DNA of 64,000 nt from Gautieria morchelliformis (Eukaryota; Basidiomycota; Agaricomycetes; Gomphales; Gomphaceae). Below the pieces are notes generated by a model, which saw only the letters and a program-made list of their open reading frames with translations, was not told where the DNA came from and did no database searches. The DNA is taken from the NCBI GenBank assembly GCA_015179125.1, contig WHVA01000050.1:186001-250000 (forward strand). Reading direction: 5' to 3'. Both the position numbers and the translations under genes were made by a program. Positions 21,479-33,615 of the stretch are shown here, piece by piece; positions within the stretch are counted from its first letter, which is position 1, and each line of letters starts with the position of its first letter.

Positions 21479-21760
21479 TTCTCTTCTATTTGGTACTTAT
21501 GCAGGAGTCGCAGGAGTGGGTATCCTGCGACTCTCGCACAAGTACCAAATAGAAGGGATACAGGACAAGATAACACGAAAATTTCCGGAGGAATGGCCAT
21601 TCAAACACAGTGACTACGTTGAACGTATTGCCTTTCTTGGGTATTCGGATAATAGAATACGCCAGGCTTTGAAGAGTATCGGCGCTGTGCAGCACAAGCA
21701 AGCTACTACTTGCGCTGACCAATTTGGCCCGGACCGAGAACTGTGTCGATGAGTGGAAGG
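21479..21760 (+). pseudogene. BTB-like protein fragment, copy 1, with foldback
   Basis: The plus frame reads GILRLSHKYQIEGIQDKITR and then HSDYVERIAFLGYSDNRIRQALKSIGA. This resembles the helical region after the BTB fold in fungal BTB/POZ proteins (typically LLRLAHKYQ...VQD). The start overlaps an inverted repeat: arms CTTCTATTTGGTACTT at 21483-21498 and its complement at 21540-21555 are perfect, with an inner GAGTCGCAGGA pair. No BTB core precedes it. It is duplicated 418 bp downstream. Confidence 0.5.
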
Positions 21761-21892
21761 ATGGAAGGCTCCCGGCCGGCTGCAGAAGCATCTGCATGAT
21801 AAAGCAAGGTACGCAATCACGCAGTCTCAGCTCAACCCTCTAACAGCACTCCATTATCCATTGTAGGACACTCTCGACCTGCAATTTTCGCG

Positions 21893-22165
21893 TTATTTCT
21901 CTTCTATTTGGTACTTGTGCGGGAGTCGCAGGAGTGGGTATCTTGCGACTCTTGAACAAGTACCAAATAGAAGGGATACAGGAGAAGATAACACGAAAAT
22001 TTCAGGAGGAATGGCCAATCAAACACAGTGACTATGCTGAACATATCGCCTTTCTTGGGTATTCGGATAATGGAATACTCCAGGCTTTGAAGAGTATCGA
22101 CGCCGCGCAGCACAAGCAAGCTACTAAAACGCCGTGGCGGCACTGTCCCCACTGTGTTTTATGAC
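21893..22165 (+). pseudogene. BTB-like protein fragment, copy 2, with foldback
   Basis: This is a near copy of the fragment at 21479-21760: GILRLLNKYQIEGIQEKITR, then HSDYAEHIAFLGYSDNGILQALKSID. It carries the same foldback arms at 21901-21916 and 21958-21973. The two copies differ by scattered substitutions, so the tandem duplication is not recent. Neither makes a complete protein. Confidence 0.5.
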
Positions 22166-22169
22166 TTTG

Positions 22170-23690
22170 CTTGTGCTTGGGCGACACGATGGGAAGATAT
22201 TGCAAGATCTCTCTCTTTGGAAAATGTGACGTGACTGTCTGTTGGACGTGCACGCTCAGAGCAGCGATTGAGGACATTGCTCTGGACACAGAGCCTCAAT
22301 GGATGTGGAACTTTTGGGAACATCTCTGAACCTATAACGATCTTCCAATACTATGATCGAGAGTTGTCAGCTTGCATCTGGGTGGCAGCTGTTCCTTTGT
22401 GTATATGCTTCGGCCTTCTCTACTAAACTCGGAGAAGATACCATTATTGGTGTTTCCGCTTGTTACCTTAGTGAAGTTCCGTCGTGAAGACATAGATAGC
22501 CGGGTTTGCGATGCTCCCCCCTTACTGCCACATACGGCTTGCCCGGCAGTTACACTTTCATTCCGTCCCTGCCCAGAAGGACCTCGATACAGTAACTGCT
22601 CGATCTGTCTCAATGTCACAACGTTGTGTCCAAAAGCTCACTTAATGCCACCATCATGAACCAAGGTTTGCTAATATTCGTGTATTCTAAGTGTGGGTTC
22701 TATTTATTAACTACTTGCTATCTCTCAGCGCAATATGGAGACCTCGATCTTTGTGCTGCTTCCGCTTCCTTGCGTGGCAAACTCATGCCTCGCTACATCT
22801 GCGCCATTGTGGGCCGTCCTTGAGTGACCTTCTTGTTGGTCTTATGGACGTTTGCTCCTTGACTTGCGCAGTCCCCTCATGAATACCCATGCTCTGACCC
22901 CTGCTCGTCCACTGGCAAACCAGCCGGTGTGGATAAGTTTACAAATGGAGGCAGAGGCTCGCTTTGGATATGGTTTCATGAGGTGGCCTCTGTTATGTCT
23001 CCAGCTTCTGTGTCCCTGAATTTCTCTCTGATGCTTTGACCCGAATACATCTTAATGCCTCTGAACCAGATATTCGCTTTCATTACGTATTGTGGCCTAC
23101 ATTATGTCTCATGAAACCAAATGCCAGAATTTCACTCTGCAGCTCGGACCCAGATCAGTCTGCGTGCCTCCTTGTCTTGTATCCGCTCCAGGAAACCGAA
23201 AGCATTCATTATAAGTTACACGGGGCAGCGATCATTTGCCTGCTGTGGTGGCGCCCGGCTTGCAAGCACTCTGAACTGCCCACCCCTTCGCCGTTATCGG
23301 TTGAAATGTACGCGTGGGTGAAATTCGAATTTGTGAGTATCCATTCGGACTCACCCATGCATACATCCGGGCCAAACACGGGTAGGATTCATAAGAGTAA
23401 TTTTGCTGCCAAAAAATATTAGCTCAACTTAGAATGATGCGGGTGCAACACTATTGGCCTGGGGTGGCTGTCTGTGTGTCGAGTCTCGAATCTTGTGTCA
23501 GTCTCAGTCTGTGCGCATGCCTGTGCCAGCGAACGAGACTATAGCTCAATTTAGTGAGCAGCTGTCTCCGCGTACATTCTCCCTCACTCGTTCAATCACA
23601 ATTACTACCTCGGTGCTCAAGGTCATTGACTTCCTCTATCGCTCACACTCAATGACGTCATCCAGTTCCATCGCAGTACACAAGTCCCGC
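22170..23690. other. Gene-poor stretch
   Basis: Short frames on both strands only. A few words recur locally, such as GTCCCTGAATTTCTCTCTGATGC-like phrases at 23010 and 23120. I see no gene, terminal repeats or RNA. Confidence 0.3.
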
Positions 23691-23693
23691 CAC

Positions 23694-23834
23694 TGGTGAC
23701 CAAATTCTCTGCCTTGAGAGAATCTGGTCACCATTGGGAGGAGTTGAGTAATATTTCGCAGTGCAGGTACTCTACTCCCAGTCTCAGCCTGAGCTACATT
23801 TCGACAGACACGCAACCCCAGTCCAAGGCCGGCA
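23694..23834. repeat. Dispersed ~130-bp repeat, copy 2, preceded by a hairpin
   Basis: Arms TGGTGACCAAATTCTCT (23694-23710) and AGAGAATCTGGTCACCA (23717-23733) pair at 16 of 17 positions around a 6-base loop. The right arm is the start of the repeat shared with 21160-21290. The extra inverted piece is unique to this copy. Confidence 0.8.
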
Positions 23835-23934
23835 TTGGCCAGATCATGCAGACGCAGTGGCATATGCCGGGTCGCACGCAGCCACGGCGCCCGAATGAGA
23901 TGTTTATGTAAACTAACAATATTCACCGCATTTT

Positions 23935-26569
23935 ATGGGTTAGTATTTGTAGATCAAGTCCTCATGAACCCATAAGAATGTAGCATTATCTACACATAAT
24001 TGAAGGTATTCTTGTATAGTCTCTGGTTTGAGTATGTCAGCACAGTTGAACGTCTGAATACCCTAGACCGAACCAGAATCCGACTGAACGTCGGTACTTG
24101 GGCCAGTGGATCACATTGAGAATCCCCAACGAGGTCAGTCGTCTAAATATCTCTAAATATCTCTAAATTAGCCAAGCACTTATCACAGATCGGTCTTCGA
24201 ACACCCCATAATAACATAACATTGCTGCGAGCACATATATTCATCCTAAAGCAACACCATGCCCTTCCAAGGGCTTATATGCCTGCAACATATAGAACAA
24301 AGTTTTAATACAGTAAGCTAAGTACTAGTATTCTCTGAAGTCCTTTCGGATCCCGACCTTATGTAATTAGAGTACACTCGTTCTTCCTCTCTCCTCTCTC
24401 ACCACCACCACCATGACCATGATGTGTTCGCCCCATGTGGGCCAGTAGCACTGGGCGGACACATCACGGTCATGGACATGTCTGCTTTTCACTTTTCGTG
24501 CCCCGCAGCACGCACGCACCACACGTCCACGAACCACGGTGCGTGGGGGAACGGCGAGAGCAGCGACGGCGCAGGGAAGGGCGCGGGCGCATGCATGTGC
24601 GGGGCCATGTGCGTGTGCGCCACCGTGTCTGGGTTTGGGTGCATGTGCCCACGGTGACAGTGCGGACAGCACAGGGGCTGCATGCTGCCGCTGCTTGTGC
24701 GGGAAGCAGTCGCGGTTCCCACCGGGCCTCTGACGTGGAGAGCCCTGCACCTGCTGCACCTGAGTCTATTGAGTCTGCATCTTCCCCTGTTCCACTCACG
24801 CAGTCTGTTAAAATATTATACCGCCTCTCGCAGCCTTTCTTCTCCTCCCCGCCCCTCCTGCTCTCCCCCATCCACGTCCCGGTCCACTGCACACACCCAC
24901 GACCTTTCCACGCGCTCCCACTCGCCCTCCTCAGCGCTTCCACTGCAGGGTCGCGCGGCGCGAAGCAGCACACGCCGTGCGCGAGGTGGTACTTGAGCCC
25001 GTGTAAGTGCCATGTCATCATGTTTCTCGGACTCGGTCTGTTGACTATATGCGCATTGTTACTCAGCATTCAGTCCATGACTCTGATCTCGGGGCGTCCA
25101 TATATAAATCCAGTCTGTAAGTGTATTTCAGTTAAATTAGGGCCTACGTTGGGACTTAGTATTGGCTGATTTTGAGCTCTTAGTGGTCTTAGCCGAAGCC
25201 GACTAAGAGAGGAGATAACAAGTGCGTCATAATAAGTTCATTGGATCATATGTCACTTACCAGATACACTAGTGGGCTTAGAAGGGACGGGCTTCGTACT
25301 CGTGGTTTCTTCCTCCACTGGGGCGGCGTGGGGTACTTTATTCGGAAGTTCTCAGAAGCTTAAAGCTGATTAGGTTGCAACCACTCTCGGACTCGGTTTC
25401 AGAGCTCTTCAGGGATGGTGGCGGCTGCCTGTATGGGTTGGGTGGGAAGGGATGGCTCACCCGCATGAGCTCTAGTGGCGGTGGTGCAGGTGCAGTGCAA
25501 GGTGAAGGATTAATTTCTTGTGGACGTGTTTTTCTTTTTTTTGGATGACGCAGCGCATTTATATTATATTGCATGTGTATGTAGGCGAGAATTTGTACTC
25601 TAATTATTACATGAGCTTTCAATAGCATGAGCACATTCTGACTATGATGAAAATGGTTGTGTATATGTGTACTGTGGCAATTGTATTGTGAGTATAATGT
25701 TTGCATGTATAGGTTTGCTGTAACTTGGATCTGAATAGGTGTACGGCCCATAGGATGAGGAGTTCATGAATTCATACCATAATATATATATTATATAATT
25801 TGGAGTGACAATCAAAATCATATTTCTTTGTGCATCCGCAGACTAATCCAAACTACACGCGTTAGAGGCGTCAGTTTACCCACTGTTGTTGAACTCAGAA
25901 TACTCCCGAACGCCCACAGTAACTGAGCTATTTGCACATATTCGGAGTACAAATACTAACCCGTAAAACGTGGTGATATTGACAGCACGTGATGACTTTG
26001 CTCCGCATGACCGTGCGCCTCTTACCATAGTCTGTCTTCATTGGACATTTCTCCTCTCCTTTCCGACCTCCCTTTCTCTTCGCAATCTGCGGCTTCACCT
26101 TCTCCACATCCCTCACATGGATTAGCGCGCAATGCCGCCCTCTCCCGGAACCTGTCAGGCTATCTCACTCTCAAGGTAACTTTTATTGACCACTGAGGTC
26201 ACAGATGTCATCTAATATGTTCCACACCATAACCTCATCAGTCAGCTTTTCTGGACATCCGAACTCCGTCTGTTGTGTCCAGAAACATGTAGTATCATAT
26301 TGCCCGCACGACCTTTTTAAAAATTGGGTAATGGCGACCTGCTTGTCGTCTGAACGCCTCATTCCCGTAATCCCTGCAGCATGTATTTTAGCTAATGCGG
26401 CCTTGAGTATTCCGCAGGTATATTGCTTTATTTCCGACCCTGCTTTTATTCTCACGAACAGCATTGGAGCCGGGTTTAGCATACCACACTCAACCGGCTG
26501 CCCTGTTTATTGCTTTATTTTTCATGGCGTCTGCGAATTCGATACATGTAGTACGTCGCTACAATCACA
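23935..26569. other. Large gene-poor stretch
   Basis: A GC-rich patch at 24430-25000 has overlapping long frames on both strands but no domain, splice signals or bounded repeat. The rest is AT-rich, including an ATATATATATTATATAA tract near 25790. A basic minus-strand frame at 25928-26116 and one at 26183-26482 are not recognisable. The latter lies just downstream of the C2 relic and may be decayed sequence of the same gene. Confidence 0.35.
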
Positions 26570-26830
26570 TTGAGACAATCACACTGGCATTAAACGCACA
26601 AATATAATGGCTCATTCCACGAGGCAGCATTGTCTCTCGGAATTAATGCAGTCCGCTGGATATCCTCATCGATGACGAGCTTCGCGAAGCAGTGACTAGG
26701 ACGCTTGCCGAACAGGAAGATAGGTGCATCTCAAAGTCTGTTCTCGATGGCCAAGACTCCCAAGAGTCAATATGCAATAGACATCGCAAAATGATCTTGG
26801 ACTTACGGTACTGTCATGCCTTAAGTACTG
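26570..26830 (-). pseudogene. Second C2-NACHT relic (first C2 exon only)
   Basis: The minus strand reads FGKRPSHCFAKLVIDEDIQR and then DNAASWNEPLYLCV, matching the first C2 exon of the relic at 13690-14710. Non-coding sequence beside the exon (14527-14835 against 26570-26828) is also alignable, including an ACTTACG splice-donor complement at the right end. The two relics therefore descend from a genomic duplication or from related paralogues rather than from messenger RNA copying. No later C2, linker or NACHT sequence follows. Confidence 0.6.
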
Positions 26831-27488
26831 GGGGTGAGCGTGACAATATGCACGCTCTTTGCGACGCTCTGCAGACAGGCATTAGAGCTTGGTTACTGGC
26901 AGATATCCTAGTACTAATTAATTTCCATATTGGATGTCAGCTGTATGTGCCGCAGAGCGGCATGCTTGGGACCGAGTTGGGGAGCAAGTTCACGGATGAG
27001 TGCGCGAGCGAGTTTGCTGCGAAAGGAGGGTCGAAGCTGCTTTCGCAAAGTTGCAGAATTCACAAACTCTGCAAGTTCGCGGCGGAAATCAGGAAAAAAA
27101 GAGGGTGTTACTTAGCTTTATGTAGCGCACGTAGCACCTTTAGCGTCGTAGCAACCCCCCCTGTCATGTAGCCTTCCGTAGCCGACCACCTGTCATCGTA
27201 GCGCGACGTAGTGCGCTGTAGCATGCCACCAAGCTCCGTAGGGATTTGTAGTCCGCTGAGGACAGCCGCTACGGGGCACTAGAGAGGCGACGTAGGGGGC
27301 AGTAGCATTTCCCCATGGCTGCATATTGTGTGTAGCTATGCCCATACGGCATGTATAGTTGCGTAGAACAGCAGCGCAGCCTTTGGATTCCGGTGTAGGC
27401 ACGCAGATAGGGTATAATACAGTCATTGGGATTGGGCAAATGGAATAATTACATATATTTATACGCGTGCACGGGAACGAGGATGCAG
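26831..27488. other. Non-coding stretch with a GTAGC-rich segment
   Basis: Between 27110 and 27310 the words TGTAGC, CGTAGC and CGTAG occur roughly every 10-25 bases in irregular spacing. This is low-complexity decay or an old short-unit satellite. No gene is supported. Confidence 0.35.
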
Positions 27489-28573
27489 CTAGTGCCCTCT
27501 AACCATCCGAGTGCTCGTTGTCATCGAGTGCCTGGGTGGCGGGAGTGAATTTGGCGGCATTGAATGCTGGCTTTTGAGGGTTTGTGACAATGTTTGGGAA
27601 TCCAGCATGTGCACTGTAACAAGATACAGGAAGTAAGACAATGGTTCAGGTATAAACAGGTGGAAAAAACCGCACCGTCCGTGATCATGCAGGCGCTGCT
27701 GGTGACGCGCCAGGGCCTGGCCAGACCTTTCGCTGTACGTGTGCCACACCTCAAGGCCGCTGAGGTGTTGTCGGTAAACCTTGGCATATTTGACCTCGGT
27801 AAAGTTGCTACCCTTGACATGGATGCCAGACGTCCACTGGTATACGGCATACTCAACCTGGTCGAGAATATTGTTGCGGCAATGGTATGACACATGAGTT
27901 TAGGACATACTGCGGTGAAAACCAATGCGATGGTGGCCTCGGGAATTGGGTGGAAAGAAGCCCTTGAATGCAAACTAGATAATGTGAGTGCATTAACAAT
28001 AAAAATAAAATAAAAAAGGATTATGTGGATGATGGACCTCGTTTGCCTGGATCCTTCCGGGACCTAACCGAAGGAAAAAAATGAGGAGATATTTGGGGCC
28101 ACAGGAACACTTACGCGGCTGGGGATCAGGTTCGTCCTCCGAATCATTCGCGTTCGGGTCGTTGAGGAACTCATCGATTTCCTCGTCCCCTAGGCCTTCA
28201 TCCCTAAGAGCAGCGACATCCACTTTCAAGGCTTCTTGAGCTCGAGCTTGCTCCTCACGTGCAAGGTGATGTTCCCGTTGACAGGCAAGTTGTTGCTTGT
28301 CGGCCTCTACCTGGATTTCTGGAACATCCCATGGTAGATTACCCAAATAGCTCAAGATAGATGGTACGTACGACACTCAAGTCCTTTTTCGGCCAGGCGA
28401 GTGCGTGAACTGGGATTGGTAGTGATGGTTTCGGTTGGTGCAGGGCCCAACAAAGGACAGGTCCTCGAGCTCGATTCATTGTGAGTTGAGGACTTCTTTG
28501 GCACCATGGAACAGGTGGGGGGTTGGGTCAGATTGATCTCCGGTAGAGCTTTCCGTTTAGTCACTGGAGCCAT
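27489..28573 (-). CDS. Hypothetical multi-exon protein with acidic helical segment
   Basis: The start ATG at 28573 opens MAPVTKRKALPEI, a Ser/Thr/Pro-rich basic N-terminus. A GTACGT...CCAG intron (28319-28371, 53 bp) joins in frame to a helical, acidic segment (KQQLACQREHHLAREEQARA, then DEEIDEFLNDPNANDSEDEP). A second likely intron, GTAAGT...TTAG, spans 28064-28114. Further downstream a frame reading VEYAVYQWTSGIHVKGSNFT and KYAKVYRQHLSGLEVWHTYS fits a final exon, but I could not fix the joins between 28040 and 27850. It resembles repeated fungal hypothetical proteins, possibly linked to large DNA transposons. No function is assigned. Confidence 0.4.
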
Positions 28574-29272
28574 TGAGGTCAGTATGCTCGAACAGGTGTG
28601 CAGTTGTGGTGGTCAGGAAGAAGAAATGACACAGCTTAGAGGTAACCAGTCACATGACTGTTAGAGTGGAGCACAGTGATCGAAGGCCGTGGTCCCTGCG
28701 GCATATAAAATCACTCATCAATAGATGTGTCACTGAGGCAAGAAGGTGGCTCAGAGGGCAAATGGGACAGACGAACGTCGTGCGGAGCGTATACGGTGTG
28801 CCGGCGACTGGTCTGCTCCACTGGCAAGTGTATTTGCTGCGTAGATCTGCGCACGAAAGGAACCCTGCACCCTGTGTAGCTGGGCAGTGCATTAGTGTGT
28901 AGATAAGTGGGCAAGAGGAAGCTTGCTTCCCTGCGAAGGTGTACCTGCGCCATGTATTTCTACCGTAGATATGCACTTTTTCTACCATAGATACGCACTT
29001 GCACTCTAGCTGACCATAGAAAGGGGATGTCTATGGTAGAAAGGGCCCAGATATGTATCTTACATATGATACATAAGGACGTTTGAGCACGGAGGACTAT
29101 GTGGACTTACACAGCCACGCGCGCGACTACGTGGGCTATGGTAGACCACGTGGCGCGACGTGCTGGTAGGCGTCGCTACCAGAATTTCGGGTTTTTCCTG
29201 ATGGAGTGCGGGACCGATTTCAGTACCGATTTCACGTCGAATTCACCTTCATGAAACGCCCTATTGTCTCAA

Positions 29273-29411
29273 ACATGAGGAGTCGATGACAAGGGGCACC
29301 ACTTTGACCAATTAGATAATACATCGCTTGCTGCCAAAAAATCCGGTAGGATGATCGATCGGCTGAACAGATCTCAACCTCAGGCAGTCCTTTGACCATA
29401 GTGAATATTGG
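29273..29411 (+). repeat. Dispersed 145-bp repeat, copy 2
   Basis: Same family and orientation as 5131-5275, with small insertions and deletions. Flanks are unrelated. Confidence 0.75.
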
Positions 29412-29706
29412 ATGCCTATCCGTACTCCTAAAATCCTAAATCCAAAGTTCTAAGATGAGTGACACACAACAGCTGTCAGATTTAGACCAATAGCTCAAAC
29501 CGTAAGACCAAAATATAATTTTCAGTTAACCTGTCACTGGCATGCGCACAGCAGCTCGTTGACTGAGCTCTGAGGACTTGGTCCTGACTAATTAGTGGCT
29601 GAGATGGACCGGGGGGGGATAGCAGGGGAAGGGTATGCCGTTCTGGGATGGGCTGTCAAATAACTGTCAAATTTAAATGAAATGAAACATTTAGGATTAT
29701 GAAAAA

Positions 29707-29741
29707 CGTTTAGGATGGGGGGGAGGAGGCCATCCTAAACG
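29707..29741. repeat. 12-bp perfect inverted repeat
   Basis: CGTTTAGGATGG (29707-29718) pairs with CCATCCTAAACG (29730-29741) around an 11-base purine-rich loop. A third direct copy, GGTTTAGGATGGCG, follows at 29745. Confidence 0.8.
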
Positions 29742-30061
29742 AAGGGTTTAGGATGGCGAGGAATACAGTGCTACAGGGGAAAAGGCCATGGCCGGCCATT
29801 ACAAACCAATGGACCTCAGGGCACCGGCATGCACTGTGGACATAGTCCATAGTGGGTGCATGAGTTATATATAAATCTCACTGCTGCTAAAATATATTAC
29901 TGGATTAGTAGTGTAGATAGATTAGAATAACAATTGGAATAACGACTGACATGAGTTTTCTATGTGTTGTGCGTGTAAAGCATGTATGTTGTCCAGAATG
30001 TTCTCCAAGACGCGTCAAAGTCGCGTTAAAGTTGTGGCACTGACAACCTTGGACCGTAACC

Positions 30062-32024
30062 ATGTCACTCACTGATATCACGAATTCTTGCCGGCTCTAT
30101 CCCCAGCTGGAATCCCTAGCTATTGATAAGATAACGATGTACATTGCCCTGCTACGCCACCTGAAACCAAGGCTCGTGTTCACGCAGATGTTGACTCAGG
30201 CGGCCACTCCGGATGGCCTTCCAAGGTCTTTGCATGAATTTCTGCAGCTCACTCTCAATATAGATGACTATACTGCTCATCTCTGTTGGACAGCACTCAG
30301 AGAAATTGTGTGGAACCATCCCAATATTGCTCCTTGGAATTGGGGTTCACTTTTAACCCTCTTCCTGAGGCACGGCACGCCGGTACATGTCCGTAAGTGC
30401 ATATGAATCACTCGCCTACATTACTGTGACTTTACCTTACTTTAAGAGCTATCCACGAGTTCCTACCTCCGGTTCGAACATTTATTAGGCTGCATTGCCC
30501 CAACAGTTCATATCAGTGGCTTTCAGGAAAGCCGCCGGAACTTCGTGAGGTAAACACACATCAAGCTACCTGCTTTACCAAATTGTTTGGTCCAGTTCCT
30601 TTGAATGTGACCTCCACGTACTGCTGAGGTGAGGGATAGGATATGTACTGGCAAGACTTCTAAGCTTATCATCTTTTGCCTTCACTAGGTTGTAACACTC
30701 GCTACCATCCCGACTGCTTCGTTCAAGGCACTATAAGAGCATACTACAATTATGATCATGAAGACCTATCGGCAAAAGTACATGCAATGCAAGTAGCACC
30801 GCACTCCTTTGTTGAACGGGATCTTTGTGAGTGTTTCATGGTGCAGATGGCCATGGCTTGGTACATATCTCCACACTCATCTGCAGTATTATTGTGCTTA
30901 CTTATTACAGGACTTCATCATTGAACTGTGCACGAATATACAACGAGGAATCCGCTTTGCTACCGTCGGCTGTAGCACTACCGCCAGATTGGCCCATTTC
31001 CTTCAACATCAACTACGAGCTCGTTGGTGAAGCGTTCACCATCCACGCTCTCCTTACATGGCACAGCGAGCACAAGACATCACTGCAAGTTCCCCACAAA
31101 GCACCCTCTCAGTCCACACGATGGCATGCCGCCATCATGGCTCGAACCCTTGCCATGGCGGGTACTGGACAGCCTGCATGGAATCATGCATGTAACCTCT
31201 GTGTGAAGCACATCAAGGATGCAGATGGAAACATTACCGGAGCAGTAAAATCGGTCATAACTGATGGCGTCAGCCTTGGCCACCCTTGCTGTGGCATCCA
31301 TGATTGCAAGGAGGAACTCGAGAGTAATAAGGATCGATATTGCTCGCTGCACACGAGCCACAAGAACAAATGTGCTGTCGATGCATGCAGCGATCCAGAA
31401 GAGGAATCTTTTCGAACATGTTTGATTGCAACACATCGCGCAGCAGAAGCGCACTTTCTTGAACAAGGAAAGGCTATCTTTCAACTGAAGGAACATATGG
31501 CGAAGACAAATAAGTCCATGGGTATAGAAGCCCTTCATGCAGCAGATGCCGATGCGGCGCCACAGGTGCAGGACAGGGAATTGTCACCTGATGAGATTCT
31601 CATAGATGTGGGGGCGAGATCATCAACCCATGTGACGAGAAGCCTGATGCAGGGCTCCGGAAGGTGTTTGCCAGATTTGGACGCCGTCAAACCCACAATG
31701 AGCAGCTTTGCGTAGCTTCATGGGGTGTGATCTTAGGACAAGCGATGTTCTATGGGGCAGAAGGGCCAAACAGTGTCCGTGTAGGTCTTAGCTTCACTAG
31801 TGTATTAAGGAACTTCTAATCATTACCCAGGGTTTCGGAAGACTTTATTTCCCACCAAACAGTCCCTGCCGTCAGTCATGTGGTATGACAATAATTGTCG
31901 TATGGCCACTATGCTATTCAAAGATGATGACACATACTTTGAAAACATAGCGATGCCCGTGGACGTGTTTCATGACAAATGCAAGCATAAGGAGTCAGAT
32001 GCATTCTGCTGTCAATACTGCAAC
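30062..32024 (+). pseudogene. KDZ-superfamily transposase, 5' two-thirds, truncated
   Basis: KDZ (Kyakuja-Dileera-Zisupton) transposases mobilise large DNA transposons that are abundant in basidiomycetes. Exon 1 (30062-30392) starts at an ATG and ends at a GTAAGT donor; it matches the CxC5-like N-terminal region. Later exons give GCNTRYHPDCFVQGTIRAYY and the CxC6-like cluster, with DGVSLGHPCCGIHDC, DRYCSLH and NKCAVDAC (31260-31395). After another intron come the first catalytic-region motifs, including WYDNNCRM and DVFHDKCKHKESDAFC near 31890-32010. The last third is missing because Ty1/copia sequence begins abruptly at about 32025. An in-frame TGA lies near 30628. Terminal repeats of the transposon were not identified. 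Confidence 0.75.
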
Positions 32025-33465
32025 CCCTGATGTTTGGGGACCAACGAGACACTCCACAATTGACAAGAAATCCTATTATGTGTCTTTCATCGACAACTAT
32101 TCAAGGGAATCGGTTATCTATTTGATGGCAAACAAATCGGAAGCATTTTCAAAGTACAAACTCTATGAGGCTTTGGTGCTTCAACAGAGGAACGTGCACA
32201 TCAAAGCACTTGTTTCCGACAGAGGGGGTGAATACACAAGCTCGGAATTCGAACAGCATTTAGCCAAACAAGGCATGAAGCATCGGTTAACCGTACACAA
32301 CACCCCAGAGTCAAATGGTGTTGCTGAACGTCTAAACCGAACTCTAGTTGAAAAAGCTCATGCCATGCTATTAGAATCAAGTCTTCCTAAGACTCTATGG
32401 GGGCATGCAATTTTGCACGCCAACTATCTTAGGAATCGGACACACACAAGAGCTTTGCCAGACAAAACCCCTTTTGAAATGATCCATCACGAGAAACCGA
32501 ACCTGAAGGACATACACGTGTGGGGAATTGAAGTCTACGTTAAAGTCAAAGAGGGAAACAAACTAACAACCCGTGCCAAAAGAGCTCGGTGGATAGGAAT
32601 CTCTGGACAGAGCCATGGTCACTGCATCTACTGGCCTGACTCTCAGAAGGTTTCTGTCAAGCGGAATGTTATATTTGACTCAGAGATGAAGGGGGGCAAA
32701 GCTCCAATCATTTCTATTGCAGAGTCACAGCTACCTATGTCCAGAAAGGTGATACAGGCCATTTCGGCGCCAGCACCTATGCCTAGTCGCTTAGTCAGTG
32801 ATGAGGAAAAGATCGAGGAAATTGACGATAATGAACCAGAGGAACGTCTGGAAGAGCTGCAACCCAGTAAGACTGTTGATGTCAGACCTAAAGAAGTTGC
32901 TCCAATAAGGAGAAGCGAGAGGATCTGTCAGCAGCAGGAGCAGCCAGCCCCCAAGTGGTCCCATAACAAGATCTCAAACTAAGAGACATGCTGGTGCAGA
33001 CATCACTACACTAGCTTATGAGGACATTGAGGACCATCAAGACGAATTATTCAAACAAGATTTATCCTCTGAAACTGACGACATCAGTGATTATAACCTT
33101 GCCATCAGTACACTTTTGACCTCCGATCAAAACAAAGATAGGGTGCTGCCGGATTTGAATCAGACCGAGCCTAGCAATGCAGATGAAGCCTTAAATGATC
33201 CTATGTGGAAAGCATCGATGGATAAAGAGTACAAGGTGCTACTCGACAAAGGTGTATGGGAAGTGGTTAAACCACCTCCTGGGGCAAATATTGTCAGAAA
33301 TAGATGGGTATTCCTCTGGAAACACAATCCAGAAGGGGAACCCATTACACCTAGATCGAGGATGGTCACCCAAGGCTTTACACAAAGTTTTGGAGTCGAC
33401 TACAGTGAAACCTATGCACCCGTTGCTCGGATGACTTCCTTATGGATTATATACGGATCCGCAAC
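32025..33465 (+). mobile_element. Ty1/copia fragment: integrase core and start of reverse transcriptase (fossil)
   Basis: The fragment opens inside the integrase catalytic core (DVWGPTRHSTIDKKSYY, later VSDRGGEYTSSEFE and NTPESNGVAERLNRTL). It continues through the variable C-terminal part, then the start of the copia-type reverse transcriptase (NRWVFLWKHNPEGEP, YSETYAPVARMTSL). Gag, protease, most of the reverse transcriptase, RNase H and both LTRs are absent. Both ends are abrupt: it abuts KDZ sequence on the left and Ty3/gypsy sequence on the right. Broken, with at least two internal breaks besides the missing ends. Confidence 0.85.
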
Positions 33466-33615
33466 GCGGGACTAACCGGGGACACCAGGCACAAAATGCC
33501 CCCGGAACCGAGAGCACAAAATGCTCCCGATCCCGAGCCTGACCCGGGCCCGGGGCCCGTCAGGGCATATAACAGCCTGCCCCACGCGGCGTCACAACCG
33601 CGCGAGAGATCCATG

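Larger units (their letters stand above)
28574..30061. other. Gene-poor stretch with short repeats
   Basis: The stretch contains two tandem copies of a 22-bp TTTCTACCRTAGATAYGCAC unit (28955-28999), the dispersed repeat at 29273-29411 and a hairpin at 29707-29741. No coding sequence is supported. Confidence 0.4.

Noticed and set aside
24435-25169. 244-residue plus-strand frame, with a 199-residue frame opposite
   Set aside because: Both are low-complexity His/Arg/Pro-rich translations of GC-rich DNA, with no splice sites or domain.
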